A stretch of 64,000 bases of DNA from Planococcus sp. APC 4015 (GTDB lineage: Bacteria > Actinomycetota > Actinomycetes > Actinomycetales > Microbacteriaceae), in assembly GCA_030407505.1 (NCBI GenBank), contig JASDDH010000017.1, positions 1 through 64,000 on the forward strand. The letters are read 5' to 3'. This document shows positions 60,568-64,000 of the stretch, one piece after another. The notes under the pieces were generated by a model that ran no database searches, was not told the origin of the DNA, and worked only from the letters and a program-made list of their open reading frames with translations. A program made the translations under genes and the position numbers. Position 1 is the stretch's first letter. Each line of letters starts with the position of its first letter.

Positions 60568-62037
60568 ATGACAACTGACACGACCACGGATCCGCGATTC
60601 GCGGGCTTGCCGGGCCGGCCGGGCAAGATCATCGCCGTGCACCTCAGCTACGCGTCGCGCGCCGAGCAGCGAGGACGCACGCCCGCCGCCCCCTCGTACT
60701 TCTTCAAGCCGTCGAGCTCGATCGCGGCATCCGGATCGGTCGTCGAGCGACCGGCGGGCACCGAGCTGCTCGCGTTCGAGGGCGAGATTGCCCTCGTCAT
60801 CGGCACGGCTGCGCGACGGGTGTCGGAGGCGGATGCCTGGGCCCACGTCGCGTGGGTGACCGCGGCGAACGACCTCGGGCTCTACGACCTGCGCGCGAAC
60901 GACAAGGGATCCAATGTGCGCTCGAAGGGCGGTGACGGGTTCACCCCGATCGGCCCGTCACTGATCGACGCGGCTCGGGTCGACCCGGCCGCTTTGCGCG
61001 TCCGCACGTGGGTCAACGGCGCACCCGCGCAGGACGACACGACCGCGGGGCTCCTCTTCACACTCCCCCGTCTGGTCGCCGACCTGTCGCAGCACTTCAC
61101 GCTCGAGATCGGCGACGTGATCCTCACCGGCACCCCGGCGGGCTCGTCGGTGATCGTGCCGGGCGACGTCGTCGAGGTCGAGGTGGATTCCCCCGACCTC
61201 GGACTGTCGTCCGGGATGCTGGTCACCACCGTCATCCAGGGCGATGCGCCCTTCGACGGCTCGATCGGCTCGCTGCCGTCGGTCGATGACCTGCAGCGCA
61301 CCGAGGCCTGGGGCTCGAGCGACGCAGCCGGGCTCGCTCCGGCGTGGTCGCTCAGCGCCGCCCTCCGCGACAAGCTGGAGCGCACCCCCGTCGCCGCACT
61401 GTCGCAGCAGCTGCGCGCGCGGGGGCTCGACAACGTCACGATCGACGGCGTGCGGCCGCTGCATCCGTCGTCGAAGCTCGTCGGCACCGCCCGCACCCTG
61501 CGGTTCGTGCCGAACCGGGAAGACCTCTTCGCCTCGCACGGCGGCGGCTACAACGCCCAGAAGCGCACGTTCGACGCCGTCCGAGACGGCGAGGTCATCG
61601 TCATCGAGGCGCGCGGCGAGACCGGATCGGGCACGCTCGGCGACATCCTCGCGATCCGCGCGCACGCGCGGGGTGCCGCGGGGATCGTCACAGACGGCGG
61701 CGTGCGCGACGCCGACGCGGTCACGGCGGTCGGCATCCCGGTGTACACCTCGGGAGCGCATCCCGCCGTGCTGGGACGCAGGCACGTGCCGTGGGACCAC
61801 GATCTGACCATCGCCTGCGGCGGCACGACGGTGCAGCCGGGCGATGTCATCGTCGGCGACGCCGACGGCGTCATCGTCATCCCGCCCGGCATCGCCGAGG
61901 AGGTCGCCGACGCGGCGCTCGCTCGCGAAGACGAAGACGCCTGGATCGCCGCGCGCGTCGCGGAGGGGCATGCGGTCGACGGGCTCTTCCCGATGAACGC
62001 CGCGTGGCGCGCGCGCTACGACGAGGAGCGGTCATGA
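60568..62037 (+). CDS. fusion of fumarylacetoacetate hydrolase-fold and RraA-fold domains
   Basis: A 489-residue two-domain protein. Residues about 15-230 are an FAH-fold hydrolase/decarboxylase with metal ligands Glu71, Glu73 and Asp102 and the end motif DVILTGTPAG; relatives include HpaG and fumarylpyruvate hydrolase. Residues about 265-489 are RraA-like, with GDILAIRAHARGAAGIVTDG and GVRD (about 358-381), the pattern of 4-hydroxy-4-methyl-2-oxoglutarate aldolases and oxaloacetate decarboxylases. The linker (235-262) is hydrophilic. The two activities could act in sequence on a ring-cleavage product, ending in pyruvate or an aldehyde acid. It is followed by the GntR gene with a four-base overlap. 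Confidence 0.87.
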   Translation: MTTDTTTDPRFAGLPGRPGKIIAVHLSYASRAEQRGRTPAAPSYFFKPSSSIAASGSVVERPAGTELLAFEGEIALVIGTAARRVSEADAWAHVAWVTAANDLGLYDLRANDKGSNVRSKGGDGFTPIGPSLIDAARVDPAALRVRTWVNGAPAQDDTTAGLLFTLPRLVADLSQHFTLEIGDVILTGTPAGSSVIVPGDVVEVEVDSPDLGLSSGMLVTTVIQGDAPFDGSIGSLPSVDDLQRTEAWGSSDAAGLAPAWSLSAALRDKLERTPVAALSQQLRARGLDNVTIDGVRPLHPSSKLVGTARTLRFVPNREDLFASHGGGYNAQKRTFDAVRDGEVIVIEARGETGSGTLGDILAIRAHARGAAGIVTDGGVRDADAVTAVGIPVYTSGAHPAVLGRRHVPWDHDLTIACGGTTVQPGDVIVGDADGVIVIPPGIAEEVADAALAREDEDAWIAARVAEGHAVDGLFPMNAAWRARYDEERS

Positions 62038-62801
62038 CCTTTCGACGAGCTCAAGGACCGGAGTCCGCGCCTGCTCAGGGGTCGGCGTCCGCGCCTGCTC
62101 AGGGGGCCGAGGCGGGCCGCGAACCGGAGGTGAGCCGCAGCAAGTCGCAGCAGGCGTACTTGTGGGTCAAGGAGCGCATCGCGAGCCAGGAGTTCACACC
62201 GGGCTACCGACTCGTGCTCGGCACCATCGCCGGAGAACTCGACATGAGCGTGGTGCCCGTGCGCGAGGCGATCCGTCAGCTCGAGGCCGAGGGCCTGGTG
62301 ATGTTCGAGCGCAATGTCGGAGCGCGGGTGTCGATGGTCGACGACACGCAGTACCGGCACAGCATGCAGGCGCTGTCGATCCTCGAGGGCACGGCCACGG
62401 CGCTCGCGGCCCGGCGGCTCACCGCCGACGACGTCCACCGCGCGCGCCGCATCAACGACCTCATGGTCGAGACGCTCGACCACTTCGACCCGCGGGCCTT
62501 CACCCGGCTCAATCAGGAGTTCCACGCCGCGCTGTTCGAGAAGTGCCCCAATCCGCGGATGCTGGAGCTCGTCCACTCCGAATGGGCCCGCCTCGGACAC
62601 CTGCGCGACTCCACATTCAGCTTCGTCCCGGGTCGCGCGGCGGAGTCGGTGCGCGAGCACGAGAACATCCTGCAGCTCATCGAGAACTCCGCCCCCCTCG
62701 GCGAGATCGAGAAGGCGGCCCGCCGCCACCGGGCGGCGACGCTCGACGCCTACATGATCCACGAGCACCCCGACGAGGCCCTCGGCCTCCCGGCGTTCTG
62801 A
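62034..62801 (+). CDS. FadR-type GntR transcriptional regulator
   Basis: The 255-residue protein has an N-terminal winged helix (about 33-100, with LDMSVVPVREAIRQLEAEGL and ERNVGARVS) and a C-terminal FCD ligand domain with RLNQEFHAALFEK and later REHENILQLIE histidines that usually bind metal. The first 30 residues are a low-complexity extension (repeated SAPAQG) encoded by a degenerate CTTCGACAGGCTCAG-family copy. ATG 62034 overlaps the previous stop and follows GAGGAG; a GTG at 62130 would give a protein without the extension. It probably controls the cluster through the ATCGTATACGAT-like sites. Confidence 0.87.
   Translation: MTFRRAQGPESAPAQGSASAPAQGAEAGREPEVSRSKSQQAYLWVKERIASQEFTPGYRLVLGTIAGELDMSVVPVREAIRQLEAEGLVMFERNVGARVSMVDDTQYRHSMQALSILEGTATALAARRLTADDVHRARRINDLMVETLDHFDPRAFTRLNQEFHAALFEKCPNPRMLELVHSEWARLGHLRDSTFSFVPGRAAESVREHENILQLIENSAPLGEIEKAARRHRAATLDAYMIHEHPDEALGLPAF
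62039..62110 (+). repeat. degenerate repeat-family copy at the 5' end of the GntR gene
   Basis: TTTCGACGAGCTCAAGGACC resembles the family core, followed by two direct copies of GTCCGCGCCTGCTCAGGGG at 62063 and 62087 (period 24 bases, eight codons). All are translated as the N-terminal extension. Confidence 0.55.
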
Positions 62802-62824
62802 CCTCTTCCGTGAAGGAGCACCCC

Positions 62825-64000
62825 ATGACCGCGCACCGCATCCCGGCCGATCTGCCCGACCGCATCCGCCACTACATCGACGGCGCCTTCGTCGACTCGG
62901 TCGACGGCGGCACGTTCGACGTGCTCGATCCCGTGACCAACGAGACCTACCTGCAGGCCGCCGCCGGCACGGCGGCTGACATCGACCTCGCCGTCGCGGC
63001 GGCCCGGCGTGCCTTCACCGACGGCCCCTGGCCCCGGATGCTGCCGCGCGAGCGCTCCCGCATCCTGCACCGCATCGCCGACATCGTCGAGTCGCGCGAT
63101 GCCCGCCTCGCCGAGCTAGAGTCTTTCGACTCCGGACTGCCGATCACGCAGGCCCTCGGCCAGGCCCGCCGCGCGGCCGAGAACCTCCGTTTCTTCGCCG
63201 ACCTGATCGTGGCCCAGACCGACGACGCGTTCAAGGTTCCGGGGCGCCAGCTCAACTACGTCAACCGCAAGCCGATCGGCGTCGCCGGCCTCATCACGCC
63301 GTGGAACACCCCCTTCATGCTCGAGTCGTGGAAGCTCGGCCCCGCGCTCGCGACCGGCAACACGGTCGTGCTGAAGCCCGCCGAGTTCACTCCCCTGTCG
63401 GCGTCGCTCTGGGCCGGCATCTTCGAAGAGGCCGGGCTCCCCGCGGGGGTGTTCAACCTCGTCAACGGACTGGGTGAGGATGCCGGCGACGCATTGGTGA
63501 AGCATCCCGACGTGCCCCTCATCTCGTTCACCGGCGAGAGCAGCACGGGAAAGCTGATCTTCGGCAACGCGGCGCCGTACCTCAAGGGCTTGTCGATGGA
63601 GCTCGGCGGCAAGTCGCCCGCAATCGTCTTCGCCGACGCCGACCTCGACGCCGCGATCGACGCGACGATCTTCGGCGTGTTCTCCCTCAACGGCGAGCGC
63701 TGCACGGCAGGGTCCCGCATCCTCGTCGAGCGCCCGGTGTACGACGAGTTCGTCGAGCGCTACGCAGCGCAGGCGTCGCGCGTGAAGGTCGGATATCCGT
63801 CCGACCCGGCGACCGAAGTGGGGGCCCTCGTGCACCCCGAGCATTACGACAAGGTGATGGGCTACGTCGAGATCGGCAAGACCGAGGGCCGGCTCGTCGC
63901 CGGCGGCGGCCGCCCCGACGGGTTCGACATCGGCAACTTCGTCGCCCCGACGGTGTTCGCCGATGTGGCATCCGATGCCCGTATCTTCCAGGAGGAGATC
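62825..64000 (+). CDS. hpaE: 5-carboxymethyl-2-hydroxymuconate semialdehyde dehydrogenase type, truncated by the window end
   Basis: The open frame runs 392 codons to the last base with no stop. It is an aldehyde dehydrogenase with GLITPWNTPFMLESWKLGPA, KGLSMELGGKSPAIVFADAD (general base) and FSLNGERCTAGSRILVERP (catalytic cysteine near residue 293). The pattern is closest to HpaE, which oxidises the ring-cleavage product of homoprotocatechuate. AAGGAG lies seven bases before ATG 62825. Being 23 bases after the GntR gene it belongs to the same rightward unit; ring-cleavage dioxygenase and other hpa genes would be expected beyond the window. Confidence 0.88.
   Translation, partial: MTAHRIPADLPDRIRHYIDGAFVDSVDGGTFDVLDPVTNETYLQAAAGTAADIDLAVAAARRAFTDGPWPRMLPRERSRILHRIADIVESRDARLAELESFDSGLPITQALGQARRAAENLRFFADLIVAQTDDAFKVPGRQLNYVNRKPIGVAGLITPWNTPFMLESWKLGPALATGNTVVLKPAEFTPLSASLWAGIFEEAGLPAGVFNLVNGLGEDAGDALVKHPDVPLISFTGESSTGKLIFGNAAPYLKGLSMELGGKSPAIVFADADLDAAIDATIFGVFSLNGERCTAGSRILVERPVYDEFVERYAAQASRVKVGYPSDPATEVGALVHPEHYDKVMGYVEIGKTEGRLVAGGGRPDGFDIGNFVAPTVFADVASDARIFQEEI

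Noticed and set aside
1..64000. tRNA or rRNA genes
   Set aside because: No cloverleaf-like arrangement with a TTCGA-type loop and acceptor stem, and no rRNA-like sequence, was recognised on either strand.

Overview
The window is high-GC chromosomal DNA from an actinobacterium. Gene content and style (FMN riboswitch upstream of ribD-ribE-ribBA-ribH, RamB-type regulator beside a GTP-dependent PEP carboxykinase, many leaderless genes, overlapping operons) fit the family Microbacteriaceae, most likely a Microbacterium-like organism; this assignment is an inference from protein character, not a search result. I see no rRNA, tRNA, insertion sequence, phage or CRISPR array, so this looks like core chromosome with a catabolic island at the right end. 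No gene-free stretch exceeds 300 bases.

Layout. 187-8109: mannitol phosphotransferase locus, with a divergent MtlR-type activator and an operon of orphan EIIB, HPr, enzyme I, mannitol EIICB, EIIA and mannitol-1-phosphate dehydrogenase. 8169-13000: a small hydrolase, a chromate-type transporter behind nagB, and a divergent N-acetylglucosamine EIICBA. 13095-21333: a leftward nucleoside salvage cluster (adenosine deaminase, thymidine phosphorylase, cytidine deaminase, two ABC permeases, ATPase and BMP lipoprotein). 21492-32398: mannose-1-phosphate guanylyltransferase, sdhCDAB, an MFS protein, BrkB-type membrane protein, exonuclease III, trpS, an acetyltransferase and an Fpg/Nei glycosylase. 32419-36789: glpK and glpD with a divergent SorC-type regulator. 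36827-40521: riboflavin operon under an FMN riboswitch. 40667-47710: membrane protein, MHS transporter, an ABC-2 exporter, and a second ABC exporter preceded by a tiny helix-turn-helix gene. 47918-51350: pckG and divergent ramB. 51358-64000: DUF4436 and AlkZ-like proteins, then a catabolic cluster (aldehyde dehydrogenase, NIPSNAP protein, thiamine-diphosphate enzyme, flavoprotein hydroxylase, MHS transporter, FAH-RraA fusion, FadR-type GntR regulator, HpaE-type dehydrogenase cut by the window end).

Three signals cross gene boundaries. A repeat family with the core CTTCGACAGGCTCAG occurs between genes and also in frame inside genes, including a 90-bp element with 22-bp perfect inverted ends inside an ABC exporter. 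The heptamer GGATGCC/GGCATCC is strikingly frequent and forces otherwise rare codons. Ten genes have a TANNNT hexamer exactly six bases before the start codon, indicating leaderless transcripts.

The best candidates for something undescribed are the in-frame palindromic elements, the small HTH protein with paired 16-bp operators controlling two neighbouring exporters, and the aromatic-type catabolic cluster with an FAH-RraA fusion and shared ATCGTATACGAT-like operators.
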